Shown here: positions 10,531 through 20,858 of the stretch, in pieces
How positions within the stretch are numbered: the first letter of the stretch is position 1
Layout of the letters: each line of letters opens with the position of its first letter
Source: Steinernema hermaphroditum
Taxonomy: Eukaryota; Nematoda; Chromadorea; Rhabditida; Steinernematidae
DNA: 64,000 nucleotides
Direction of reading: 5' to 3'
NCBI GenBank assembly: GCA_030435675.1
Contig: CM059622.1
Span: 6,138,001-6,202,000 of the forward strand
Position numbers and translations under genes: made by a program
The notes under the pieces: model-generated
Told to the model about the DNA's origin: nothing
Seen by the model: the letters and a program-made list of their open reading frames with translations, nothing else
Databases searched by the model: none

Positions 10531-13365
10531 ATGAGGCTGCTTCTTACTCTCTTGCTTCTGCTCACCTCTACCTCTGCGTGGTGGAGTGGATTCAAGAAAG
10601 CTGTCAATGGTCTGTTGGGACGTCCAGGGGACAAGGACCGTCTTCCATGCGGGGAAGTAGGGTTCTGCCTCAACATAACGAAGGATGGGACTGGATGCAG
10701 TCGGTGTGACTGCCCTGATGGATTCGGTGAAAAGGACTGTCGACCTCGTGAGTTCGGTATCCATAGAAGAGACACTGTTGTTTAGATATAGCTAGGTGTA
10801 CGGCGGAGCAGAATAGGACATGCGGAAGTGACCACGACTGCACCATAGACGATCTAGGGAAACCGCACTGTCACTGCCACCAGACGAACTGCGATGCCAA
10901 AAGTGGGACTACGGTAGATCTCACGTGGGTTCTAAGACACACTTTCCAGTCGACCCATGTTCGCCAAATCCCTGCCAGAACTTCGCTTCTTGCTCTCGTG
11001 ATGGATGCAAGTGTCCCAGTGGATTCAAGGGAGACTTCTGTGAATGCAAGTGCCCCTACAGTATCCCTCATCAGTTTAGTCCTTGCAGTGCCCACGGAGT
11101 GCGATAACTACAAGAGAAACGATAGGAGATCCTTCCGAAGTCCTCCTCCTGTGTGCACCGGTAACCTACTTATTTCCGTATAGACCATACAACTGGAAAT
11201 CTGCAGTGTGCATGGAGAACAAGTGCCTCAACAACGGCACATGTATCCCAACACTCGGCGGCCACGGCTTCTCTTGCATGTGTCCATATGGATACGAAGG
11301 GAATTTGTGCCAAAGTGGGTCCTTTTGGGGGGCTAGCAAAGATAGTACATCATTCAGATGAGATCCCCTGTGTTCTCAGCAATCCATGCAACCACGGAGG
11401 GGAGTGCCGGCCTGACCCCGTGGACAGAACTAGAGCAAAGTGCCGCTGCTTGTCGATATGGAAAGGAGAGCGTTGTGAAAGTGAGCTCTCCTCTTTCATC
11501 TTTCACGCTCTACTCGTCATTCCAGCCTATAACCCGTGTCACAGTGTCAACTGCGTCCATGGAAACTGCACAGTACTTGATGTCAGCAAAGCGAAGTGTC
11601 TGTGTGAGCCAGGGTATACTGGAAGTAACTGTGAGATAGGTTGGCCTTTTCCAGCAAGGCAAGATTCCACATACCAGCTCTAGATATCGATGAGTGCGCC
11701 ACCAGGCCTTGTCTCCATTACGGATCGTGTACGGACAAAGTCAACGGATACGAGTGCAGATGTCTTGTCGGAACTCATGGGAAGAACTGTGAAATTGGTG
11801 GGTTCAGCCTGTGAAAACATCTCAGTCGCCGTGATTTAGACGAGAACGACTGCAGGACCGAGCATCCCCACAACACAAAGTGCAACATCACGGACCACGG
11901 CGCCATCTGCCACGACCTCCTCAACTACTATCAGTGCAGCTGTAGCCCGCAGTTTACGGGGAGAAACTGTGAAACTCGTAGGTTCCAGAAACAAGATGCC
12001 ACCAAGTGTCCCTTTTCAGCTATGATGATTTGGAGGGCAATGCAGAGTTTGGGAGCCGACAAGGATGAGTACGATAAGGTCAGTTAGAGACTGCTTTTTG
12101 GGGGTCAAGAGGAATCCTATTTCAGTTACTTCACCTCTTGTACAATAATCCCGAAATTGTGAAGGAGCTACTTCCCTTCGTGCTGGCCCTCCAATCATCT
12201 GAGAATCAAACGATGAGCAGCTGGGACTTTGAGGACTTGTTCGTGTGGGCGTCGTTCGAAGGCGTAGAACTGGACACAAAAAAGGACTTCGTGAAGTGGC
12301 ACTCCCCTGTTCTGGGCAACTGCTTCACCTTCAACCACGACTCGCAGCCCGAGAAGATGCCTCTGCGCTACGCGGGCGAGCAGGAGGGCTTCCGGGCGCT
12401 GATGAGGGTGCGCCAGGACGAGTACCTCGACTGGATCGACACCGCCTCGCTTCTCGTCTTTGTTCACTCCAGCACGGACAGTGTCTTCGGAGAGTCCCTC
12501 CGCTTCCAGGCGAGACCCGGAGGTGAGACGAGCCTCATGATCAGTGAGGTAAATTTCACTTTGAGAATGTAACTTCAAGGACCCTTTTTACAGGCTTCAT
12601 TTGAACGTCTTGGTGGGGCTTACGGGACATGTGTGAAGGACAAATCGGAGGTCAAATCGTATTACTACTCGGGAGAATACCACATCGATGTAAGAGTAGC
12701 CAAATTTCGAAATACCTACTTGTTCCTTAGGGCTGTTTCCGAAGCTGCTACCAAGACGCCGTCCTAAAGTCATGTGGCTGCATGGATCCCCGATATCCAA
12801 TGCCAAGAGACAGGAGCGTTTCTCCTTGCGAACTGCCCGATCGTAGGAACCGTCATCCTTTCCAACCTACTAATGCCTTGCAGGATACTGTGTAATGGAA
12901 GTGACAGAAAGAAGGGGCGACCCCTCCAAGTGGCAGGAGTGTCGCTGTTCCCTACCGTGCTCCAATGGTCAATTCTCGGTTAGGGCAGCGCATTCCAGAT
13001 TTCCACAAGAGGTTCAGGAAACCTTTCTTCCGCTTTCCACCTCCTTCTTTTAGACTAACAGATGCGATTTGCTGAAATTCGGCGATTCCAGGGTTTACAA
13101 ACGATGCCTGGCCGAGATGGCGTCGAACGAAACTGCGTTGATCAACGTTTACTTTCCTCAGCTCATCCAGGCCTACTTCAGAGAAGAACCGAAAATGGAC
13201 GTAGGTTTCCACGGGAGTCATCACATAACACCTAAGCTGGTTTAGCTGAACAAGTTCGTTTCAATGCTCGGAGGACTCCTCGGCGTCCTCATGGGATTCT
13301 CCTTCATCACCCTGGCCGAATTCGTTGAACTGTTTGTTACTCTCACCGTTATTTATTTGAGATAA
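10531..13365 (+). CDS. EGF-repeat plus ASIC/DEG-ENaC domain protein, paralogue 3 (EGAS-like)
   Basis: Begins with a signal peptide ([16 protein letters not shown], then WWSGFKK) and a first EGF (LPCGEVGFC...). About eight EGF-like modules run to 11980, including DIDEC and DENDC types. Several correspond one-to-one with modules in gene 1 (IPCVLSNPC, then YNPCHSVNC) and one with gene 2 (the VPTEC exon). The ASIC ectodomain carries [33 protein letters not shown] and [14 protein letters not shown]2 is [20 protein letters not shown], the closest of the three to the usual DEG/ENaC G-x-S filter. An intron at 11046-11088 uses a GC donor (T|GCAAGT) where gene 2 has GT. No TM1 is visible. Same likely role as its two tandem paralogues. 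Confidence 0.8.
12315..12511 (+). repeat. Gene-conversion-like tract, copy in EGF/ASIC gene 3
   Basis: About 97% identical by eye to 3695-3891 of gene 1. Just upstream the sequences differ strongly ([10 protein letters not shown] here, [10 protein letters not shown] in genes 1 and 2), giving a sharp left boundary. Confidence 0.85.
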
Positions 13366-13462
13366 AACCCAAGGACGTCGCGTGCGGAAAGCGGGGTAGA
13401 AAACATTATCCTAAAGACTCAAAACAGCCCTAAGAAGAGGCAAAAGGGCTCACTGTGAGTCC

Positions 13463-13669
13463 CAGGGATGGGCAACGGCTGGACCATATATCCTTTCAAC
13501 CCGTCGGCCCAGCCGTTCGACCGATCTCCTGTCGGCATCTCATGCGGTCGCTACCGTCTGTACGGAGAGCAGCAGAGAAGCAATGCGTGTGTACAAGCAT
13601 TCAGCCTTTTATCTGTTCGGCTGACCGGTTGAACGGCTAGCCGATCCGATCCGTTCGTGCCCATCTCTG
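13463..13669. mobile_element. Non-autonomous hAT-like element (MITE)
   Basis: A 207-bp element with imperfect terminal inverted repeats: left CAGGGATGGGCA, right end reading inward CAGAGATGGGCA. CAGnGnTGGGC termini are typical of hAT elements. The flanking 8-mers GTGAGTCC (13455-13462) and GCGAGTTC (13670-13677) match at 6 of 8 positions, fitting a decayed 8-bp target-site duplication. The interior has further inverted segments around CGGCT and GAACGG and no coding capacity. It lies between EGF/ASIC gene 3 and the RFWD3-like gene. Confidence 0.6.
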
Positions 13670-13932
13670 GCGAGTTCTGTCTGAGCAATAAAGCAGGTCT
13701 CGATGCGATCCACCTGACAAACGACGTGCGGGTATGGTGCCAAAGCCAGCAGCGGTAAATATAAATTCTCCCCTATTTAGCAGCTGATTTCGAAGTCGTC
13801 GCGGGTGTCAGGTGCCAAGCAACCGCTTGACATGAGCATCCATGTTAGGGCGCAAACAAACCTCCTGGAATCGACGAACAAATAATTTGTGTGGCGCGCT
13901 GATACATTTCGCTTATATTCCACTGTTTCCTA

Positions 13933-16339
13933 ATGACTGTGCGTTGCAGATCCTCTAGCGGTTCGCATCGCCGCCGGAACATGTCTTCCAGAGCACCGCA
14001 CCTTGATCCGCCGCCCTCGCCCCTAGAAAACCGTCCAATGCGAGCTACTCGCAGAATAAACCTTCCGCCAGAGCCTTCCGTTCGCCCAAGGAGGCATCCA
14101 ATGCGCGTTGTGCGTCATCCGCCGCTGGTTCAAAACCGTCGCTTTGCTCCGATGCAGGCCAGGAACACCGCTATCACCATAAACGACTATTGGGCACCTC
14201 CATCGTACGTTATATTTCCATGTTCCTCTTTTACCTGTTCCAGATCTTTCCGTCGTACACCTGGCCCGACTTCACGGTCTCACAGAGAGAGGATGGTTGT
14301 AATTGAAAGCGACTCGAGCGATTCGGATGACTCCGTGCATCCTGTAATCGCGGATTCTGAAGACGAGAGTAACCATGACGGCGATGATGCCGAATTCGTG
14401 AGCAGCGACTCGGAACTCAGCGTTTTGAGCGAAGACGTTTCCGAGAACGAAACTTCACACAGTGACAACTCAGAGAATGTTGAAGACAGCCGAATGGGAG
14501 ACGAAACTGATGAGGATATCGCTGACCACGACGACAATTCGGACATCGTGCTTGAAGGGTCCATCGCTGAACGCAGTGTACGTGCTAGCTCCGGAGAATC
14601 TATGTTTGATACATCCGCGGATGACGCGAGCGCCCCTCCTACTCGGTAATTGACTTGTTCACTTACGACGGTGACTTTGCTATGCTACTTTAGGAGTCTA
14701 TCGAACGTCCGTGCTGACACACATCCTGCTGAACCTGAAGGGGTGCCTCTGGATGTGAATGTGCACGAGTGCATCGTGTGCATGAGTGCGATCACGTCAG
14801 AAGGCTCGCACCGCGCAGTTGTGCTTAAATGTGGCCACCTGTTCGGCAGGGCTTGCGTGGAGCAGTGGCTCCGTACAGCCAGCAAAACGTGTCCTTCGTG
14901 CAAGTCGAAGGCCATACTGAAAGACATCCGACTGGTGTATGCCCGAAGCGTTTCGGTATCTTTACGATTTTGCTTCTCAGTGAGTGGTATTCTATCACTT
15001 TAGGCTGAAGACAACAGTGAACTTCTGGAAGCGCAGCAGAGGGCGAACAACCTTGCCACAGAAAATATTCGTCTTATGGAGAAGAACGACGAACTGGAGA
15101 AAAAGCTGAAAAATGCACTGGAAAGGTTGGTGGGCTCTGAACTCTCCTGAACCATATATCGTGCTCAAGATCTGTTGAAAACAGCGGATCGGTTATCCCG
15201 GAGCACACTGGCATCAGGGGATTGCGTGTGTACTACGAAACGAAGATGAGAAAGGTATTCCCAGAAGCCCAGAAAAGCGTCGGAACCATGGATTCGGCAG
15301 CGCAGTTTATATACACCATAGTGAGCAATACAAAGAACAGGTTATTTAAACCATTCGGAGTTGTTCGGGTCAGTGTATTCCATGGCCGTACTCCTTCTAA
15401 TCGTTAATCTCCAGGTCGATGTGCAAGGACAATGCACGATGGGAGCACCGTGCCATTCAAAGAGAATACGTTTCGTGTGCGCAAATCCGTTGGATCCCGA
15501 CGTAGTGGCTAGTGTCGGTGATGACCGAACACTTGTCACCACCCAGTTCACTGGAACAACGCCGTCTGTCAAAAGCACCCTGAATTTAAGCGTGCCAGCT
15601 TGGTCCATCACCTGGATGAGCAACTCTGTCGTTGTGGTGGGAAGGTCCGACGGAAAGGTAGACGTACTGAACGTACAGAGTGGCGACAAGGTGCCTGACA
15701 ACGGATACGAATCGGTCGTTGACGAGAAGATCCCTATTATCTACTGTCATTACGTGTTGACCGAGCACACGCTCATCACCATTACGAACCGTGCCTGCTC
15801 GGCGTACAGATCTGGCGTGAAGTACAATTTGATACAAGGTAACCATTTATTTTGGAAGGCTGTATCTCCGTTTTTTTCAGGACTCATAAGATCATATGCC
15901 TTCGACAAATACACAAACAAACTAGCCGTGGGAATTGACAACGGTGGCATGCAGTACGCACAATACAGCTTACAGTTCTCGGCCAGGGGGGTGAGCGAGC
16001 GTTTGCAACTTTCTTCCCATGATCTAATTGTTTTAGGTTGTGCTCGACGACAAACTTAATGTCGACATTCCGGTTACTTCCACTCGCATGATGCACGGTG
16101 CGTTGTTCCAGAACTCTGCCGGAGGGGAATGTTGGGCGCTGTACGATGAAGACAACAGGCGCGTTTACATCAGAGATACCGCGAAGTCTCCGAAGCCGAT
16201 CCATGTGACCGTCAACGTGCCCGACGATGTGGAATTTAGTCAAGTCTTGGCCACGTCGATCATCGACGACAATATTCCCAAGTACCGGATAACATTGGTC
16301 TCCACTAGTGCATTCTGCCAGTTTCTCCTTTCGTGCTAG
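13933..16339 (+). CDS. RING finger / coiled-coil / WD40-like protein, RFWD3-type E3 ubiquitin ligase
   Basis: N-terminal ~230 residues are basic and proline-rich, then very acidic and serine-rich (SDSSDSDDS, SEDVSENETS). A RING finger lies at about 14770-14910: CIVCMSAITSEGSHR, then KCGHLFGRACVEQWL, then CPSCKSKA. The CGHLFG-x-x-C form, without the usual extra cysteine, matches RFWD3. A short coiled coil follows (about 15005-15125). The C-terminal half is WD40-like (RIRFVCANPLDPDVVASVGDDRTL; PAWSITWMSNSVVVVGRSDGKVDVL). In known RFWD3 proteins this architecture ubiquitinates RPA and acts in the replication-stress response; the same nuclear role is inferred here. A second in-frame ATG at 13981 could be the true start. 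A polyadenylation signal (AATAAA) is at 16425. Confidence 0.75.
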
Positions 16340-16424
16340 TGTTTCACTCACATTGTTTATTACGGGTTGCTTGTACATATCAGTTTATGCGTCGTTTGTG
16401 GTTTACGGCCTCCAAATGAGTCGT

Positions 16425-16430
16425 AATAAA
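16425..16430 (+). terminator. Polyadenylation signal AATAAA
   Basis: AATAAA lies 86 bp past the stop codon of the RFWD3-like gene, followed by a T-rich stretch (AGTTTTATT). Position and context fit a 3' end signal. Confidence 0.5.
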
Positions 16431-16678
16431 AAGTTTTATTGCGGTTGACTTCGTCTTTAGCCCCGTTGTGGGGATCTTCGGTAACGGATTGGCCTAGAAA
16501 GCTCCATCCTCTCCTACTTTTTGTAGACGCGGGTACTCCTATGTCTACAGAGAAGTTTATTTCGAGACGAAACTAACTCCCGCCACGATTTCCGTAGCAG
16601 ATGGTGTCTGTCGTGAACGGATGAGACGCTATCTGCTGTAACGACGCCAGTTGAGAGTTTCTCATTTCCTGTGCAGTC

Positions 16679-18789
16679 ATGGCGGAGTTGAGTCGCGTCG
16701 TTTTGGCGAATTGCAAGGCGAAGCACAATGTGGAAGCGAACGCCGTCAAGCATCTGAATCCCGGTTTGGTGAGTGCTGCGAATGATGTCTGCGTTATGCA
16801 CTTTTTTGCATTTAGTCTGATCTGATCGAGAAGACGAAAAACGCCGTCCGCGAAGCTGAAAACAGTGTTTTCAACGATGTTGACGACGAAGGCACAGATT
16901 CTGAGTTGGCAAACAAGTAGGCTTGACATTGACGGTAATTACTTAGCAAGTGATTTTCAGAATTGAGACGTGCTTTGAGAAGGTTGTCTCATACAGTGTT
17001 GTCATGAAATCGTTCGACGATTATGATGAAACATGTATGGCGATCGCTTAAGGCAAATAAGTGTTAACATTAACTATTTTCCAGGCGAGGCCATGCAGCA
17101 TGAACAAAGCACTCAAATCCAGCATATGTACGCTGATTTGTCCAAGGTCTTTGAGTACAAAGCAGATCTTGCGGCTATTATGGACTCGATGAAGTATTTA
17201 ACCATTCGTATGTATCCGTACATTGAATGTTCTATTGAACAATGTCATTTTTAGCTGTTCGTGATTTTGAGACTATTCGGAACTACAATGGAAAGGGCAG
17301 TCGTTCTCTTCAAGCGAGGTTGACAAAGCTTGATTGTCATGCGGTTCTCAAGCAATGTAAGGACTCTCTCAATTTGAAGGCTGATCTTGAAGCGAAGGCC
17401 AAATTGATCCTGGAAGAGCGTGCTGCAGTTGAAGCACAAGAAGCTGAATGCGTTAAGCTCGGAGAAAAAATAGCGTCATTGAAGGCAAACTTGTCAAGTC
17501 TTGAGAATGACTATCTTTCACTTCAAAAAGACCTTGATAAGGGTATGGTTTCACAACAAGAGAATTTGTTTCGGTTGGATACCATCGCCAAGGATCAAGT
17601 TAAAATTAGGGAGACCGTACAAAAATTGCAGGAGTCAAAGGTAGTCGAAAGTGCTTTATTTGTGATATAATGGGGAATGTTAAGCTTAGTCGCTCTGAAC
17701 TTAAAAACAAGCTGATCTCGTGGTTAGACCGGGAAGGGCGTCATCTTAGCGATTTGAAGGTCATTTTGGAAGCTGAACGCCTGAAGCGCGAAGAAGCTGA
17801 ACGTCTGAAGCGCGAAGAAGCTGAACGCCTGAAGCGCGAAGAAGCTGAACGCCTGAAGCGCGAAGAAACTGAACGCCTGAAGCGCGAAGAAGCTGAACGC
17901 CTGAAGCGCGAAGAAGCAGAGCGTCTTAAACGCGAAGAGGAAGAGCGTCTTAAGCGCGAAGAAGCAGAGCGTCTTAAACGCGAAGAGGAGGAGCGTCTTA
18001 AGCGCGAAGAAGAAGAACGTCTTAAGCGTGAAGAGGAGGAGCGGCTTAAGCGCGAAGAGGAGGAGCGTCTTAAGCGCGAAGAAGAAGAACGTCTTAAGCG
18101 TGAAGAGGAGGAGCGGCTTAAGCGCGAAGAGGAGGAGCGTCTTAAACGCAAAGAGGAAGAGCGTCTTAAGCGCGAAGAAGCAGAGCGTCTTAAACGCGAA
18201 GAGGAGGAGCGTCTTAAGCGCGAAGAAGCAGAGCGTCTTAAGCGCGAAGAAGAAGAACGTCTTAAGCGTGAAGAGGAGGAGCGTCTTAAGCGCGCAGAGG
18301 AGGAGCGTCTTAAGCGCGAAGAAGAAGAACGTCTTAAGCGTGAAGAGTGGGAGCGGCTTAAGCGCGAAGAGGAGGAGCGTCTTAAGCGCGAAGAAGAAGA
18401 ACGTCTTAAGCGTGAAGAGGAGGAGCGTCTTAAGCGCGAAGAGGAGGAGCGCCTGGCGAAGAAAGCACTCCGAGATAAAGAAAGAGAACGGCACCTCGAA
18501 CAAGAGAGAAATGTCCGTAATTTGTATGCTCTCAGTACGTACTCATTGCTTCCTCATTTAGGCGTTATATGAGAAACTTTTTGGCCCCAAAACTGAAAAG
18601 CCAAAGAAAGTCGAAAAAGTGAAAGGCAAGCCCAAACCGCCCCCAGCCACCAAAGTGGCCGAAGTAAGAAACAGTTCGAGTGATCATGTACAATCATATT
18701 TTCAGACGCTTTACTTCGAAGAATCCTCTGACGGAGAGTCCGAAGAAGAGTACGTTCCAGCTCCCTCCAAGAAAAAGCGCCGTTTGTAG
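16679..18789 (+). CDS. Coiled-coil protein with a long tandem octapeptide repeat, function unknown
   Basis: Not recognised. It starts MAELSRVVLANCKAKHN and continues as a mostly helical protein (SDLIEKTKNAVREAEN; coiled coil around 17350-17640), with short introns ending TTTTAG/TTTCAG. The centre (17768-18455) is about 28 copies of an eight-residue unit (ERLKREEE/ERLKREEA). This should form a long charged single alpha-helix or coiled coil. The C-terminus is basic then acidic (LFGPKTEKPKK; EESSDGESEEE) and ends KKKRRL, a plausible nuclear localisation signal. The splice joining the repeat to ALYEKLFG near 18560 is unclear: the best GT donor gives the wrong phase. Chromosomal-passenger or kinetochore-like roles are possible for such helices, but no family motif supports one. 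Confidence 0.6.
17768..18455 (+). repeat. 24-bp coding tandem repeat (about 28 units)
   Basis: Direct repeat of a 24-bp unit of the form GAAGAAGAGCGTCTTAAGCGC, encoding E-(E/A)-E-R-L-K-R-E. Early units use GCTGAACGCCTGAAGCGC and later ones GAGGAGCGTCTTAAGCGC, so variants are spread in blocks, as expected from unequal exchange. Single odd units (T, W, K or A replacing E) mark individual copies. Confidence 0.95.
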
Positions 18790-19011
18790 CATTATTGGAG
18801 CTGCGCTGAGTTATCGCGTATTTATTGTTGATTTCTAATGTTGCGATTGTTATATATCCTAATAATAATATAATCGTTGTAGCTGTTAATCTTGTGGCGA
18901 AGCACGAAGTGATGCCACTATCGCCGTTCTATGGACGCGGAACGCGTTATGTGTCAGTCGCACGACAACCGCAGATAGAGATCGTGTTTTCAGTTTTCAC
19001 CTCTTCAAACG

Positions 19012-20838
19012 ATGGATGTTGGTGGCGAATGCATGGACGGTGCGCTGTTTTCGTGGATAGAACTCGACGAGATCGTTCGCGGCTTCTTGGCGACGGAGGC
19101 ACATTTCGGCGACGCGAAGCAACTCGAGAAGCTCGGAGTGGACCAGGTAAGTTCCTCTGCTGTGTTGCGGCCACTGGCGCCTTCAGGGGTTCCTCTCGGT
19201 CGTCATGCGGCTGACACCCGACTGGAGAGGTACCGATGTGGCGGAGCTGCCGGCGACTCTGGTGGTGAAAGTGCCCACTTCGGAGACAATGATGCAGATG
19301 GCGGCGAAGGCGGAGTTGGCCGACAGCGTCGAGAAGGTCCGCGAGATCCTGGACGACGTCGACTTTCGCGCTGATTTCGACGGAACTATTCGCAGGGTGA
19401 GTGGGATACCGTAGCCGTTACCGTAATCCCGCGCCAGCTGCACAACAACGAGTGCGACTTCTACGAACTGGTTGCTGCGGAGAACCTTCAACTTGCCGTG
19501 CCCAAGGTCTTTGGCTTCCGACGATTCTCGGAGGAACATCGCCAGGGCATCATCGTAATGGAGGACCTCGTCTGCGGGAAGGTGACTCCTCTATGGGAGA
19601 ATCTGAGCATCGACGCCGCCAAGCAGCTCGTGGACGGACTCGTCGCGCTCCACGCTTTCGCTCTTGAGAACCCGCGCCTCGAGGAGGGTGGACGCTTCGA
19701 CGTGCCCATGTCCTCCGTCTTCCTCGACAAAAACATCGCCGTGAGAGGATCGGCGCCGGCGACCTTATCGGAATCGATTTCAGATGGTCAAGGGGATGGT
19801 GGAATCGATAAAGGTGGCGCGCCCCGGGCAAACACATCTCGTGGACAACCTTCTGTTTGTGTACGATTCTCTGATGGATCTGACGCGGTTAAAGACGATC
19901 CCGGAGGAGCTGGACATCCCGAACGTCCTTCTCCACGGCGACTTGTGGATCTCCAATGTTTTCTGGAAGGATGTGGACGGAGGAAAGAAGGAGCTCGTGG
20001 CCGTGCTGGACTGGCAGGTAATGAGGAAGAAAGTGAACAGATAAGGTACAGAAAAAAAAGCAAATCGGAAAAGGAGCAGCTTCGTGAGAAGAACGATATG
20101 TGCAAAATTCGTAGCATGACACTTAGGCGGACAGCACAAAAAAGTAACTGACCTGCACTGGAAAGAGACAAAACTCTCTGCGTTTGTCTATGTACCTGAC
20201 AAATACCACATACAATCCTTTTGTCAACCAGACCTGTATGGAGTTGGTCGATACACTACAAAACGACTGTGTTTTATAGACAGATGGCGAAGTGTCTGTA
20301 TGCAGGGATGTCTATTTTGTGACTCTCTGCATATCTTAAAATAATAACACGCCCTCTGCTAGTTCTGGATTAGCAGCGACCATTAGCAGCGACGGCTTCC
20401 TTGTAACCTATATTTCTCTACTATCCTTACCCCTGAAACAGACTTCATTCACTCCAGGTCGCCCATTTCGGCTGCGTTACAGAAGATCTGATTCGCTTCA
20501 TCACCCTCGCGCTCAGTGGACGTGACCGAAGAGCGCACTGGAAGGAACTCCTTGTCTATTACCACAGGAAACTCGAAGAGAAACTCGGAAAACGGCCTCC
20601 TTTCTCCGTGGACCAGCTGGAGGAGTCCTACAAGAGGATGTTTTCCGTCGCCAGTGTGCTTCTTCTCCCCGCCGCCGGTCCCGTCACGGAGATCTCCATG
20701 CGCGAGAAGAGTGTCGACGAGGAGGAGGCGGCGCGCTTCCGCGCCATCGTCGACGAGAAAATGAACGCTCTTCTCGAGGACGTTGTCGAGGGACTGCCCC
20801 GAGAATTCTCGAATAATTTAATCACTATGTACACGTGA
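19012..20838 (+). CDS. CHK/ecdysteroid kinase-like protein (DUF1679 family)
   Basis: About 480 residues in five or so exons. It shows the aminoglycoside/choline-kinase-type fold signatures: a lysine-containing strand (PATLVVKVP), GIIVMEDL (hinge region), the catalytic loop HGDLWISNVFW (about 19934-19966) and the metal-binding AVLDWQ (ending 20017). The last two are split from the C-terminal part by a 440-bp intron (20018-20457), long for this locus. C-terminal helices contain ALSGRDRRAHWKELLVYYHRKL. Members phosphorylate small alcohols, including ecdysteroids in insects; the nematode substrates are mostly unknown. Cytosolic, with no signal peptide. Start chosen at the first ATG of the exon, which splices in frame at 19147/19187. 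Confidence 0.75.
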
Positions 20839-20858
20839 TGATTAAGCTGTCTATGCGT

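Noticed and set aside
17724..18503. Long antisense ORF (259 residues) with repeated leucine/phenylalanine/lysine units across the octapeptide-repeat gene
   Set aside because: It is the mirror image of a tandem codon repeat. Any period-3 repeat free of antisense stops gives such a frame, and there is no splice, domain or start support.
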